The position numbers and the translations under genes are program-made. From Cymodocea nodosa (Eukaryota; Streptophyta; Magnoliopsida; Alismatales; Cymodoceaceae), in contig CM072340.1 in the NCBI GenBank assembly GCA_036874045.1, positions 21,255,001-21,319,000 on the forward strand: a DNA stretch of 64,000 nt, in the 5' to 3' direction. Positions 49,151-61,802 of the stretch are shown here, one piece after another; position 1 is the stretch's first letter, and each line of letters starts with the position of its first letter. A model generated the notes under the pieces. That model worked only from the letters and a program-made list of their open reading frames with translations. It had not been told where the DNA came from and did not search any database.

Positions 49151-51438
49151 AAAATAAATTAACAAAAGATGACATTGCTATAAATGAGATATTAAATAAA
49201 AATGAAAGAGGAGAAGAAATAAGAAATATTATCAAAATGTCTAAAGAAATTGAATTATTTGAAATTCATTGGTATAAATGATAATTGTCTCAAGAAATAA
49301 CTAATACCTTATAGGAAAATGTTATGAATGTTACGTGAAAAAGACAAAAAAGTTTGAATTATTTGAAATTCATTGGTATTTGAACATTATTGTAATATTT
49401 TATTTGATTTGGTATATTGTAATATTTAAGATATTTGACTAAAATATTAAATTTTAAAAATATTGTGAAATTTTTTTATAAATTAATTAACAATTAAATA
49501 TTATTAATTTATTTAAAATCCTTTAAAATATAAAAAATATTTATTTATAATTTATATTACTTTATTTTCTTTACTTTCAAATTTTTAAAATTTCTCAATC
49601 TTTTTAACTTTTTGAACGTAAAGTAACACCTACAAATTTTTTTAAATTTTCTAAACTTTCTTTAAATTTTTATTTCTCTTGTTTTCAGATTTTCTTTAAC
49701 TTTACTACCTCGTTAACACCTTCTAGATCTAACAAATAATTATTTAAGATGGAAGGACAAGTTTAGGTACGGATCGAAAGAAAACCCCCGCTTGGCGTGG
49801 GCGATCGACCAGCACAATGAAATGCACATGCACTCGGCTTTTTTCCAGCTTGGCGTGATTGCGAACCCCCACCTGTTTCAAGAACCGGAATGGGCGGGTG
49901 CCGAATCGTTCTCCATTCCCGCACCCATTGAATTCCGGCGACCGAACAGCTCGGCCCACCCACCATCTCTGTCTCTCTCCCTCCGTGCCTGCTGCTGGCT
50001 CACCCGATGGGGTTTTCTTTCTTTCGTTCGTCCGTCCGTCCGTCCGGACTCTGTTCTTGGTTTTCTGTCATAAAAAAAACCCGTAGGTCTTTCGGCTGCC
50101 GAACCAAGAAGGGAGTCCGGACGAACGAACGAATGAAAAAACTTCATACAATCCGAAGGAACGTCGCCGGTCAAACACGCACAGGTCGGAGTCCTTGGGC
50201 GAGAAAGACCGACGCATGGCACAGGGAAATCCTTTCGACGTGCAAACAAAGAAACGGTGCTTGATCGGTGAGACGGACGATAGATACCTTGAGGAAACCC
50301 GAGGATTCTTCCAACGCCAACTTGCCGGAAAAGAACAAGGTGGTTAGTTTCCTTCGGTCTTCTTCCGTCAGCCATTCTCATGCAATTGCCCCAGGAGGAA
50401 AAAAGAATACCGAGGGTGGATGTCATCACCATCGTAAAAAACTACGGAGTGTGCCTTACTTCTTTGTCTTGTTTGATGCTTCCGGTCATATATACATATA
50501 TTTAAGGGTACTTTATTTTATTGTCATTTATTTGTTTTCGCATAATGATAATTTTGACTAACAGATGTTAACTAATCAGATTATTACATACGTGATGATA
50601 CTACTCACCTATCAATCCGTAAATTTATCAAAATTTGAAAGTTTAATGGTAATAAAATTCTGAAAAGAGGGGAGGAATATTAATTGTTGGACTTATTCAC
50701 CCTACTAATTAAATCACATTTTTCTTCACCCGCCCACCCATCTGAACAGGACGAGGGAGTGACCGTGGTGCAATACAGAGGAAGTATTCTCTGGATTTTG
50801 CCAAACCATGTAATCATGCGAACCCGATAAACGTAAAAGTTTCTAAAAAGACAGCAAATTGGGATTCCATGGTCCACCCTCGACAAGCATTGGTGTCGGA
50901 AACGGAAGATGCTAGGCAGGTGGCGAGAAAAAAGATGGATGATAATTTCTCGCAGTATCTCATTCTTCCCGGAATCATGTGCTCTGTCCTCCACATTCGA
51001 GTTTGGAATCCACCAAAGCCACACCTGCTGAAAGAACAAACCTCTCCGGGAAGAGAGAGATATCTCAGGACAAGGTGCGATTGTTCTTTTTTTATATTCA
51101 ACGTTTGCTTTCTACCATCCATGTTTTTGTAAACGTGCTCGATCGTTTCAAAAAGACAAAGGCTGACGACGCCTTCATTTTCTTTTCACAAAACCACACT
51201 TGTCGTTTTCTTCACCCCATCCCAGGGCAGCATCCGATCGTCCAAATATGCCTCCCCATCGCAGAAAGACTTTCTTCGTCACTGATGAATTAACATAGTG
51301 GCGATGTCCGTAAATCATCCCAAGATAAAGGGTAGGGATGGAAGACATGTTAAAGTTGTTGGTTTGCTCCATCGTTCTTCCAAAGAAATTTACAGAGAAG
51401 CCCTCCTACTTCACAAAAACCAGACAAAACCCAGAGCT
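49151..51438. other. Intergenic, no confident gene
   Basis: Extremely AT-rich to 49740, then a GC-richer stretch at 49750-50450 containing a hairpin. A 184-codon minus-strand ORF at 49878-50432 and a 119-codon one at 50680-51039 have no recognisable domain; the first overlaps the hairpin and is probably chance. The part next to 51438 is the 3' UTR side of the acidic-protein gene. Confidence 0.4.
50013..50142. repeat. Imperfect inverted repeat with TCCG microsatellite, about 42-bp arms
   Basis: The left arm, about 50013-50064 (CGTTCGTCC repeats, then GTCCGGACTC and GTTCTTGG), pairs with the right arm, about 50101-50142 (GAACCAAGAA, GAGTCCGGAC, GAACGAACGAATG). The arms differ by TCCG repeat number and a few bases. 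The spacer contains TTCGGCTGCCGAA, itself nearly palindromic. Confidence 0.8.
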
Positions 51439-51999
51439 TCATACCGTCGGCAGAAACTCCGGTCGCCACATCAGATCTATCTGCAGATCGTCGTCAAAGT
51501 AACCGCCAGGTAAGTGTACTCCGACTGCGTTATCTACACAGTCGGAGAAACCGAGGTCGAAGGCGTCGTAGCACCCGGCATCGTCTTTCCCAAGACTCCA
51601 GCCGGGCACAACCCCATCTGTTTCTGGGTCATCCTCCACCACCGCTACAGACGAGGACGGCAGAGTGGTAGGCGGAATGCCCAGCTCATCATCAGAAGCC
51701 TCGAGAAGATACCCCAACTCGTGCTGCTCGACAGGCCTTGCAGCCTCCTCCTGGATGGCGGCAGTAGCGGGGCGCGGAGAGGAAGGAAGGGCGATCTCTA
51801 CCTCAAGGCTCCGCATCACGGTCGCCAGGTCTTCGCCGGCTTCTTGAGAGCTCTCGGGGACATCGTCGAGTATGTCAAGGAGAAGCTGCTCGGCGTGGAG
51901 CCGCTTCGCCAGCTCCGGGGAGGATTCCCCCGCGTCGTCTCGTGGCCTCTTACCGGTGGCCGTCGTTGTTGTTGTAGCTGATGCGGCGTTCTCCTCCAT
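51439..51999 (-). CDS. Acidic plant protein of unknown function (LGYLLEASDDELG family), intronless
   Basis: Single-exon CDS of 186 residues. The ATG at 51999 is chosen because the in-frame sequence before it translates a CT microsatellite. Features in order are a Thr/Ala tract, a basic patch KRPRDD (17-22), SPELAKRLHAEQLLLDILDD (27-46), DLATVMRSLEVEIALP (57-72), and the motif LGYLLEASDDELGIPP (95-110), which I recognise as the most conserved part of a plant family without a known function. The acidic C-terminus ends DLMWRPEFLPTV. The protein is strongly acidic with short amphipathic helices and a possible nuclear signal, so a nuclear cofactor role is plausible but unproven. The long plus-strand ORF over it is a shadow. 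It sits between the ERF118-like and XYL1-like genes. Confidence 0.8.
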   Translation of the reverse strand: MEENAASATTTTTATGKRPRDDAGESSPELAKRLHAEQLLLDILDDVPESSQEAGEDLATVMRSLEVEIALPSSPRPATAAIQEEAARPVEQHELGYLLEASDDELGIPPTTLPSSSVAVVEDDPETDGVVPGWSLGKDDAGCYDAFDLGFSDCVDNAVGVHLPGGYFDDDLQIDLMWRPEFLPTV

Positions 52000-52008
52000 A
52001 GGAAGAGA

Positions 52009-52085
52009 GAGAGAGAGAGAGAGAGAGAGCAAAAGCCAAAAGGGAGAATAGGAACGGGAAGAGAGAAAGAGAGAGAGAGAGAGAC
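52009..52085. repeat. GA/CT microsatellites in the leader of the acidic-protein gene
   Basis: Two GA runs on the plus strand (CT in the transcript), at about 52005-52030 and 52067-52085, right before the start codon. CT-rich leaders are common in plant 5' UTRs. Confidence 0.9.
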
Positions 52086-52191
52086 GGAGAGAGAAGGGGG
52101 GAACGGGGGATCGCAGGAACGGGGACAAAAGTGGAAAATAAAGATAGAATTTCTCGTTCCAGAGAGCAGTCGGAAAGTGTTTGGGGGTGTT

Positions 52192-52218
52192 TTAGGGAGA
52201 GCGGGGGTGTGGAGACAT
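52192..52218 (-). CDS. Short upstream ORF, 8 codons
   Basis: ATG TCT CCA CAC and so on to TAA (MSPHPRSP), in the predicted leader of the acidic-protein gene between its TATA box and its start codon. It would be the first ATG on the transcript if transcription starts near 52250. A regulatory effect is inferred only. Confidence 0.4.
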   Translation of the reverse strand: MSPHPRSP

Positions 52219-52274
52219 GGGGTTCTTATAGGTGCTCGGTCTTTCACTTAATTTTCTTTTCTTTATTCTTTTAC

Positions 52275-52283
52275 TTTTTTATA
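52275..52283 (-). promoter_or_regulatory. Probable TATA box (TATAAAAAA) of the acidic-protein gene
   Basis: TATAAAAAA on the minus strand, about 280 bases before the ATG. The transcription start is expected near 52250. Called from motif and spacing. Confidence 0.5.
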
Positions 52284-55200
52284 GTAAAAACGATAATATA
52301 GAAATAATGCAGGGCGGAGTGGGCATGACGCGTGTATCGGTCCAATGTAATTATCACATCGGAGGTCACGAGGACCGCCCCCTCTTCCTTTCCGGTTCTC
52401 CACGTTTTTTTTTATTATATTCCGGAAGTTCTTTTTTTAAAATAACGGACGACGTGGGCTGTGCGGAATAGAGAGCTTTTGAAATCCGGAGCATGGAATC
52501 CGAGGGGCTCTGGGGCCAAGATGCTGCCACGTCAGATGTGCGTTTTCCGGTGGTTTCCTCTTACCTTCTCTGTCCGGCGGATAAGGACGGACGACATGGG
52601 GAAAAAGGTACCTTCACGGGTGTAGGAGATTTTGCAGGGAAGCCCATGCAACCTCCAAAATATTTATTAACCTCGCCCGGGGACCAAAAAACATTAATTT
52701 TGTCACCTTCCCATTTGAGAAGGACCTCCCACTTTCTCTGTTTTTTTGTCATTTTCTCTTACTTCGGCGTCTCTTAATTTTCGTTCTCTCGTTGTTGTTA
52801 TTATTATTATTTTAAATTAGACGGTTCCGGTTGTAGACAGTTACATTATTAGTATATAATAATCCACAAGTCTTCCACCATGAAAGTCTTGCAAGTTGAA
52901 TATGCATCTCGGGGATAAAATAGTCCAAAAATAAAAAAATTAAAGCATCAGGGAAAAGAAATATAAGGTGTACAACATTAAATAATAAAATTAATCTCTT
53001 TCCATTTCATAAAATTCTTGAACAAAAGAGAGGGAAAGTCCCTCGACGATCATCGCTGCTTTGGTTTTCCACTTCGAGAAAAGATGACCTGGAGAAGAGT
53101 GGTTGGGGAGGAGGACTCCACTGGCGGTTACCTCCAGCCAATATATATATATTAACGTATCATTTAGGAAGCGCAGCAGAAGATGAAACGTAAACGTTTG
53201 CATTTCGATTGTTGTGCCGTTAGACCGACTTGCTTAAAGGAATCTTTTCTTTTAATTTTCGTTCTTCAAAATTTGAATTTTACACGAATTTTAATTCGAT
53301 AAGTGTGCTGTTTTGATGGATTGCCATATTCTTTTGTGTGCTCAAACAACTTTATTAGATGGACCCTATCAACCACCAAGTGCAACCGCCCACCTCTACA
53401 GGTGTATCTGGTTGCAAGACGTCTGGCTCGTTACAATATTAATAATCGTAACCAGAGAAAAAATAAATATACGTATGTGTAGCTTGCAAACGACCGTAGA
53501 TAAGTGCGACCAATTAAACAAACGTAGCGTATCCTCAATGGAATCGGGAAGCAGAAGGCATGCTAAGAATTAACAGGCTTTGACCTCGCAAGCCAGGAGA
53601 AGATTTTTCAACCGATCTTCACATCGGAAATATCTTCGTCACTGTGGTCGCAGATCCATCTTCCAAACAAACTTGTTTGATCAAGGCGGCTGAGAAATTT
53701 CCTTTTAATACTTACGATATCGGTCCTTGACTTTGAAGGTTCCGTAAGAAATTAGCTACAAGGAGATATGAGATTTCTCAAGGTTCATTTTCAAACTTGA
53801 GGATAATAGTTTGAAGATAACGCTTGTATGGCCGGCCTGTAAAGATGAAAACATCGTTTACATGACAGAGATGTGTGAATATATCCACGACCATCTCTTC
53901 TGGGAGTAAGGCCGTGTCAAAATGTGCCGTTTTGACTCAAGATGTTCATTTATTAAAAGATTTAAAGTCAAATATGCGAGCTCATGTAATTTTTGAATGG
54001 CGTTTGTTCTAGGTTGTACGAGAGTTTATATTTTTAAAGTTATTAATTAAAAGGTGAAAGGAGATTGAGTGAGTGTTGGGCAAAAAAAAGACAAGGGTGG
54101 GAGGACGAGAAGAAGAAAAGCAACAACCAATTAAAAGTAATTGAATTTCTCAGAAACGTGTGAATTTATATTTTTAAATAAAATTAAGAGAATCAAATGT
54201 TAGTTTATTTTTATCGATTAACTTAAAATTTTATAATTTAAACAAAAGATGATGAATGGAAAAAGTGTGAATTCTCCGATTATTTTAAAAGTGTCAAACT
54301 TATTTTCATGCAAATGAGTCAATTTATTAGCAATATTTTTGTTTAGATTCAAAAAGGCATTTTCCTTTTCAATACCTTAAAAAAGAATGAAAGGCCGAAT
54401 GTATATAAGCTCCCAGTTAAGGCTTAAATTTTCTTATATTAATCATATACCAAACATGTAGGCTACAAAATAATCGATAATAAGATAACGAATCAAGACG
54501 GCACTATTTCACTTAATTGCGAGGAAAAAGTTCCGTCCGTGCAAATATGCCAAAATAATTTGGGTTTGATCGAGTTTGATACGTAGGTAATTAAGTTGAC
54601 ATGTGGTAATTCTTCGATCGGAAATGCGTGCATGCATTGGAAGGTTGAATCGCCTGTAGGATGTAAAAGTATCAAAATCGACCTGAAGTAGAAGGAATAA
54701 GGTAGATACATAAGGTTGGTTGGGAGGTAACTGTAGTGTATTTTGAATGATATATATTCGTTGTTTTATTTATTAATTAATTAAGACCACATGTATCGTC
54801 ATTAGTCATGAAGAAAAATCAAAATCTTCCTCTTGGTGTGCATGGTTAGATTTTTCTTGGGGACTGGACTTTGTCGTTCTGTTTAGAAAACAACACGAAT
54901 TAGCCGAATCTATACCCTTTTTTTTTCGTAGATGGCAATAATGGTAGGCTTGTTTTCCAAGATTTCGATTTTAACGTTGAGAGACGTTTGTGTATGTGAA
55001 ATTACTTAGTTTTTACTTCTTGCTTTCATTTCCACAAGTCAAAGCCATCTTGTCAAACTAATAATATTTCGTTTCTGAGTCTTTCCACTGAAAGTAAATT
55101 GATTCGGCTTTTCTGCACGAATATAATTACTTAGTTTGTTGGAGTCTCGGAGTCAGATGAAAAAATAAAATCTTATAAATTTATTTTCCTTTAATTACGT

Positions 55201-57779
55201 ATTTTTTTATCTCTCTTAATTGACACGAGCGAGCATTTGTAGATTTCTTCTGCAGGGGTTTTGATATCTGAAGGGGCAAATTTGGAAGCGAAGCAAAGCG
55301 AAGGGAAATTATAGCGAAAGAGCATGCATGCAACAGCCACGCACGCTTCATAACATCTGCACGATATTTGTGTTTAATTAATTATAAATGCAGTGCTTTT
55401 GACTACTACATGCATCCTATCCATCAGTCAATATAATTAAGATGAGACAAGATTAAGTAAATTTAAAATAATCTAACCATTCCCGTTCTTTTCTTGTAGT
55501 ACGTCTTGGTTTTTGAGATTTCGACTTTCTGCTTCTTAAAAAATTCTTCCGCATATATAAATATTACGAAAGAAATTAATTAATTTGCAAGAAATATAAT
55601 ACATGCCTGCACATATACACAACCATCCATGAAGTTAATTAATTAGAAGGTTGAGCACATCTTCGATCCTCTCTCGTCTAGTACAAGATAACCGTTTAAC
55701 TTTCTCTTCAAAATAAATTAAGCCGTCCAATGTGTGACAACCATGCCGTCCCTTTTTGAATTAATTTAATACCTCATTATCGGCCTCTAATCCCGCCCCC
55801 TTCAATTGTCTTGTTTTGTTTAACGGAAGATTCCTGCACTGCACGTTTCGTTAGAAATGTTAGTTGTCTATGATTTATTCGATCCTCCCGTGCATGTATG
55901 GTACGATAGCCGAATACATCTTATCTCAATTCAAACCACCAACTTTTTTAGAATGTATGCCTCCTTAAAACCCTGGTATAGTCACCATTCATGCTGGGCT
56001 GGTACGAGTAGTGGCTCGAAGATGTCGGACACCGGCCCACCACGGCTTGTGGGCACGGACCCGTTCGGGCCTTAAAACGAATAGTCCGTGTCATGGTCTG
56101 AATTTGAAAAGTTAAATGCCTTGACGCGTTCGAGCCCTCTTTCGCCACTGTTAAAGCCATCCACCACATTTTCGAGCTCTTCCAACTTCAAACAACAACG
56201 TCCTCTGGTGTTTCCTTGAATCAACTAATGGTACCTTGCCTGAATCGCTGCTACCTTTGTTACCCTCTCGTTATGTCTATAGTCAACTCTGCCAACTCAC
56301 TCTGCTACCTCCACCATTGGAAATGCTAAAACCTCTTTCGTCGCTAGATCTTGCCTAAACAACTTTGAACTCTGCTAAGCTAAGTACATATTCATGAATG
56401 CTTTTGTACGTAACCTTTTCTGTTTGCATCTATCATGCGCTTAGTTCTAAAATGTGCCCTAGACAAATCCTGCACTTTATTCACCATTGCACCCTTGTTG
56501 GTTAGCAAGTAACATTAACCTTTGTCTAGCCATAAGACATGACATTCATCTCACCATGAACGTTAGGTTTGCAAATTTCGACAACATGCAGGCTCAACAT
56601 TTATACATCTTATCGGCTTAAGTCATGTACTTCTTTATGCACGAGTTGTTGGCTCCATTGTTGATAAGTGGCAATGTAGTCAGCTACATTAACTCTCTAG
56701 AATTAGGCCAATCTTGGGTTTATCCTTGCACATAAATGAGAAATATTACACATAACTTTCTTGTTAACCTACTATCCATTGAACTTGACAACCTAACATC
56801 TCCTTTCATGTTGTACATGTAGATGTATTCACATCTAACACCCACATATTAATACTTATTATACATCTAAGAAATTAACCTTTTGTCAAGCATGTGGGGT
56901 GCTTAATACATTCTCCATATGTAACTTGAAAATTTACTTTGTACTTTTTTTGAGACACAAATGTCACTTACATATATTACAATTTAAGGTTTTTTTAATT
57001 TACCTCTCTAATAAATTACATGCCAACTTCCTTTCTTTAAAATGTGGCATTTACCAATAATATACCAATAATGCTTGTAGCTAAATGACATGTAAAAATC
57101 ATTTTTACATATCAAATCTCAAAAGTATTTATAATTTTCATTCTTAAAATTTTATAGCTATTTTTCAACAAAGAGACTACCGAAATTTTAATTAAAAAAT
57201 AATTAATAATGAGTGAAGAAATTTATTATATAGTTGTCCAAGTTTAGTATTTATATTATATAAATAGCTAACTTAAAATTAAAATTATAGGACATTGTCA
57301 ACAAATTTCTAATCTTCCAAGTGATCAAGGAGAAGCGGATGCGGACTGTGTTTGTAGACGTCATTGCTTGCTTCCTTCAACATGGCAAGTAAAAATTAAG
57401 CAACGCCCAAACACTCTTTCTCAGCCACGAACACAAAACTGATGACGTCCTTTTCTTTCCATCGTTATTTTATCTATAAGAATGTGTGATAATCAGTTAT
57501 TAAAGGACTTGAGATAGAGATATTCGTTCGGCCCGGCCCAGTGCATATTGCCCTTGCGTTTGAGTGCGGACGGCCCAATACGTAGTAGCTTAGAGCGTCG
57601 TTTTCTATTGACCATTGGATGGGGGAAAAAGACAAGCATGCATGTGTCTCCTTTTTATTAGTCCACTAAAAGGTTATAAGTAAGTAAGGAAGAAGGCTGG
57701 GCCTCCTCACGGGCCCCTCCTCCTCCTCCTCGGCACAGTTAAAAAGACACAGCTAGTAGGCGAAGAATGCCGCCAATCC
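52284..57779. other. Long intergenic region, no gene seen
   Basis: Promoter side of the acidic-protein gene, then mostly AT-rich DNA. A short GC-richer patch at 55950-56200 and CT-rich text to 56950 may be old retroelement sequence, but no coding motif was recognised. The right end (57540-57779) holds the likely 3' UTR of the XYL1-like gene. Confidence 0.45.
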
Positions 57780-60700
57780 TTAGATTTCCATCCTCCAGGA
57801 CACGGAGAACTTCTTCCCCAGCGGCAGTTCCAGACCATCCACGTTCACAACAGCCACCTTCCTCCTGTTCCTCCCTTCCAACTTCTCCGGCGTCAGCGGC
57901 GACGTCGTGGAGTTGAACCCCTACCCAAATCACGGAGTACCTCTCCGTCCACCTCGATCTGTAGATCACCGCTGCTCCTCCCATCCAAGCCCAGGACCCT
58001 AACCCTCTCGATCACCATCCTCTTCTCCAAACTGAACCTCCCCATCTTAACGTCCGACCATACCCTCACACAGCCATCGCTCAGGCTCGCGTGGAACTCC
58101 ACCAACGTCGACTTTCCGTCCGCCAGGACCATCTCCGGCAACTCGTCGTCGTCCACGAACACCTTCCCTTCCGCCATGGCTTCCTTCGCCTCCACGGGAA
58201 AGGCGACGACGATGGTGAACGGGGTCATTCTCGCCTCGTGCGACCTCATCCCTCCCCGTTGCATGGGAATTATGTTGTTCTGGTAGACGTGCACGTTGAT
58301 CTCGTTCAGCGGTGCGTGTAGCGTGACGTACCGTTCGTCATTGGATATCACGGCCTTCGACATGTCGAAGAGGTTGTACCACGTGCCCGGCGGGAACAGG
58401 GCCTTCACCACGGTGGCCGCCTTCTTCAGCACGGGGGACACCATGATGCTGTCTCCAAGCAAGAACTGCGTGCTAAGTTCATACCCTCTAGTGAAACTTG
58501 GGAAGGAGAAGAACACCGGCCTGGAAATCGGCGCACCCGTCGTGTGGGCATCGTAGTTCAACGTGTAGAGGTAAGGAAGAAGCTTGTATCTCAGACCCAA
58601 CGCGTTCCAGGCAGACTTCGCGACGGAGTCCCACAAGTATAGTTCCTGCCTGGGCGAGTTCTGGTTGGAGTGGTCTCTGGAGAAAGGGTAGAACGCACCG
58701 AGCTCAATCCATCTATTGCAGAGTTCTTCGGTTGGCGCAGGGTAGAAGCCACAAATGTCGGAGCCAACCATCGGCACTCCGAAGATGCCAAAGTTGAGCA
58801 TGGTCGATATGGAGTACTTGAGGTCGTCCCAAGTGCCCTTGTTGTCTCCGGTCCAGTGTGCGGCGTAAGCTCCCGAACCCACAAAGGTGGACCTCGTCAA
58901 GATGAATGGTCTCTTACCCTGTATCCGTAGGAGAGCTTTGTGGGTGGCGATGGCATGGGAGAAGCCGTACAGGCTGTGGGCATCGTACTCCAGGACGCCG
59001 TTGTAGTGCTCGGCGCTTGTCGCGATCGTTTTGAAACCGAGCGGAGCATGGATGCCTGATCGAGAATAAGGACGTTCTCGGATGTAGCTAACAGATATCA
59101 TACGCGAACACAAACAGAGGAATGTTCGCGAGAATTCGCACCTGAAGCGTTGATCCTGTAAGGTGGGACGTCCCACCTGGTCTTGGTTATGTTCTTGCAG
59201 TCCAAGCAGCAAATCCACGGCTCCGTGGTTTTGGGCAACGGACAGGGGTGTGTCTTGGGCATCTCGCATTTCCCGGTACAGAAGTTGGACGGCTCGTTCA
59301 TGTCGATCCAGAGGCCGTCGACGGGCACCAGCTCGTGGAACCGTTTGATCTCATCCATCCACCACGACACCCCGGCCGGGTTGAGGAAGTCCGGGAAGTG
59401 GACTGGTCCCGGCCAGACCTGGGCCAGGTAAGGCTGGCCTTCGTACTTGATGAAGACGTCCTCGGCCATGGCCCGCTGGTAGACGACGTAGCTGGGTTCG
59501 ACTGCGATACCGGGGTCGATGAGGACGATGTACTTCATGCCGATGGCGTGGATATTGCGGAGGAAGGTGAGGAGCTTTGAGCGTGGGTAGTTGACGGGGT
59601 CGAGAGTGAAGTCCTTGGCCGCGTCCATGTGGTCGTCGTCGTTCCAAATAACGTCGAGAGGGATCCGTGCCTTTTTGTATCCTTCCACGACGGTTTCCAC
59701 GACTGAGATGTTCCTGTAGCCCCATCTGCACTGGTGAAATCCTGAAAACAATTCGATTCAAGAACAGAAGCACATCAGGTCGGAAAGGTGCTCGTCGATC
59801 ACATTAATGCAAGCAAGGCAATCTTGTTGTTGACACACGTGTGACATAACAGACTTGGTGGGTGGATACAATTTTTCCTCCGATCGTTTGAATTCTGCTA
59901 CAAGCATATCTCAAAATAATGGGAAATTTTCGTTTGCATTATGCTACAATGACGGCCGTGTAGGAGCAAACGATGGAGAAGGTCGTGAGTGAAAATGCGG
60001 ACATGTGCATAGAGAGAGGCTTTAAATATTAATTCCTCCAGTGAGCATGTCTCCACAAGAAGAAGACCAACTTCCCTCTTCCCGTGATGCGGGGAAAAAA
60101 AAAGAGAGGAGCAATAGTCCGCTTTGATTGTTACCTAGGAGAAGAAAAAGGTTCCAATTGAAATAAATGTTCACTACCTTTCCGTCTGAAAAGGGTAAAA
60201 AGGGAAATAGAAATCAGCAAACGGCAAGCACCATTCGATTCTTTTTATCGTTAGTTGTAATATATTCTCGCTGGAAAACATTCGTTATCTCCACTCGCCC
60301 AAATACAACGGGGTCCTCGGGTTAATGTCGCGCAGACGAACGGAATCAAGGAGCCTTCACGTGCAGGAAACAGCCAAAATAGAACGGAGGAAACGAGACG
60401 ACAAAATAAAAACAGGGCAGGTAAACGAAACAGCGTAGGCAGAGGCGCACGCGTACCAAGAGCCCAGTAAGGCATGGGAGCGGGGCGACCAATCAAGCGG
60501 GTGTACTGATCGATCACTTCCAGCGGACTCGGCCCGGAGAAGAAGTAGAAGTCGAACACGCCTCCGATGACCTTGTAGGTGAGGGAGCTCCCCCGGTACA
60601 CCACGTCCATCCCATTGCTGTTGAGGAACAGGACGCCGTGGGCGGAGGCGTTGGCCCCCATGTTCCTTACGTCCATGTACACTGGCTGAGACCCGTACAG

Positions 60701-61802
60701 GTCCGTGTTCAGGTTGATCGCCGATATGTCGGTGGTGTAGAGCGTGTAGGGGTCGTTGGGTCGCAGCCGGATCCCCCCCGGTTGCGTGTTCTCGCCGAGG
60801 CCGTACAGAGCGGCCGAAGTGGGGAGGGCCGTGGACGTCTCCAGGTACTGGTCCTTGAACACCATCGGACCGAATGCGTCCGCCGGAGATGGCGTCGAGT
60901 TGAAGAGCGTCTCACTGTTGGACCTCCTCACCACGGAGAACCCAAACGGGTCCACCGTGTAGCAGAAGGTCAGATGCTTGCTAGAGTATTTTTTGGTCGT
61001 GGGGGAAGTTGTAGGCTTGTGATGCTTCGGTTCGTCGACGGAGGGGTTGAGGTTGGGAACTCGTTCCCTTGTGAGTAGATTGTAGGGGACCTCCCATCTT
61101 TCTTGCTTTGCGTCGGTGATGTGGACCCTCAATCTGTTTGAGGTTTCATGTCTGTGAAAGATCAAAAAATAATCGACCGTGAACATGTATGCTCGGCTGC
61201 TGCATGTAATCATTCAAAAGCTGGAGGTCCATAAACAATAAACTTGTTAAAATCTAACAAACAACTCGAGTTGCAGTGACATTTAAGCTGAGAAGAGTGC
61301 ATGGAAGGGAAAAAAATAAGGGGTATATGGTGCATTAAAATTCTTCACCGCCCTGTTTGCTCTCTGGTATAAGCTACACTTGTTTATCATGAAAGCACGT
61401 ATGCAACTTGTTGTTCATGTATGAAACCCAGAAAATAAGGTTTTTTGTGAAAACGTGGAGGATCTAACACAAGGAGAATAAAAAAGAATGGGATCATGCA
61501 GAAGAAAAAAGGAAAAAAAAAAAAGCCTTGAAAGAAAGTGGAAGAGTTAGTGAGCTGTTTCTGCTTGTTTACTTGACAAAAAGCTTCAAGGTGGGAATAT
61601 CAGGCCCATATTTTGCAGTGCTCTGCTTAAGGTGGAGGTACCCAAGTAGGCCTCCACCATTTGGGTACTCCTGCAACGACGACAAGCGATAGCCAAACCC
61701 AACATTTTGGGGGGTCGATGCTGCATGACAGAGTTGATCGGAGAAGAAGGAAACGAGGAGGAGAAAGGCAGTAGCGACGGGAGGAGGAGGAGAAGGAAGC
61801 AT
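57780..61802 (-). CDS. XYL1: GH31 alpha-xylosidase, XYL1-type, 4 exons, with a one-base frameshift near the 3' end
   Basis: Minus-strand exons are 61802-61573, 61151-60457, 59741-59142 and 59055-57780, with GT-AG joints. The total is 2801 nt, one short of 934 codons. A signal peptide (about residues 1-28) precedes the GH31 N-terminal domain. Markers are [40 protein letters not shown], the nucleophile Asp about 455 in [27 protein letters not shown] (typical of XYL1 rather than ordinary alpha-glucosidases), the acid/base Asp about 579 in AAHWTGDN, and [15 protein letters not shown]1 acts in the cell wall and removes xylose from the non-reducing end of xyloglucan oligosaccharides. In frame, the protein ends early at 57893 after [12 protein letters not shown]. 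The family C-terminus ([16 protein letters not shown], then [12 protein letters not shown]) is present in another frame, down to a stop at 57780. The shift maps to four Gs (plus 57918-57921) where five would keep the frame. Confidence 0.93.

Noticed and set aside
49878..50432. 184-codon minus-strand ORF
   Set aside because: It runs through the inverted repeat and the TCCG microsatellite, has no recognisable domain, and its composition fits a chance ORF in GC-rich DNA.
50680..51293. Overlapping ORFs of 87-119 codons on both strands
   Set aside because: No recognisable motif and no conserved neighbours. Not enough to call a gene.
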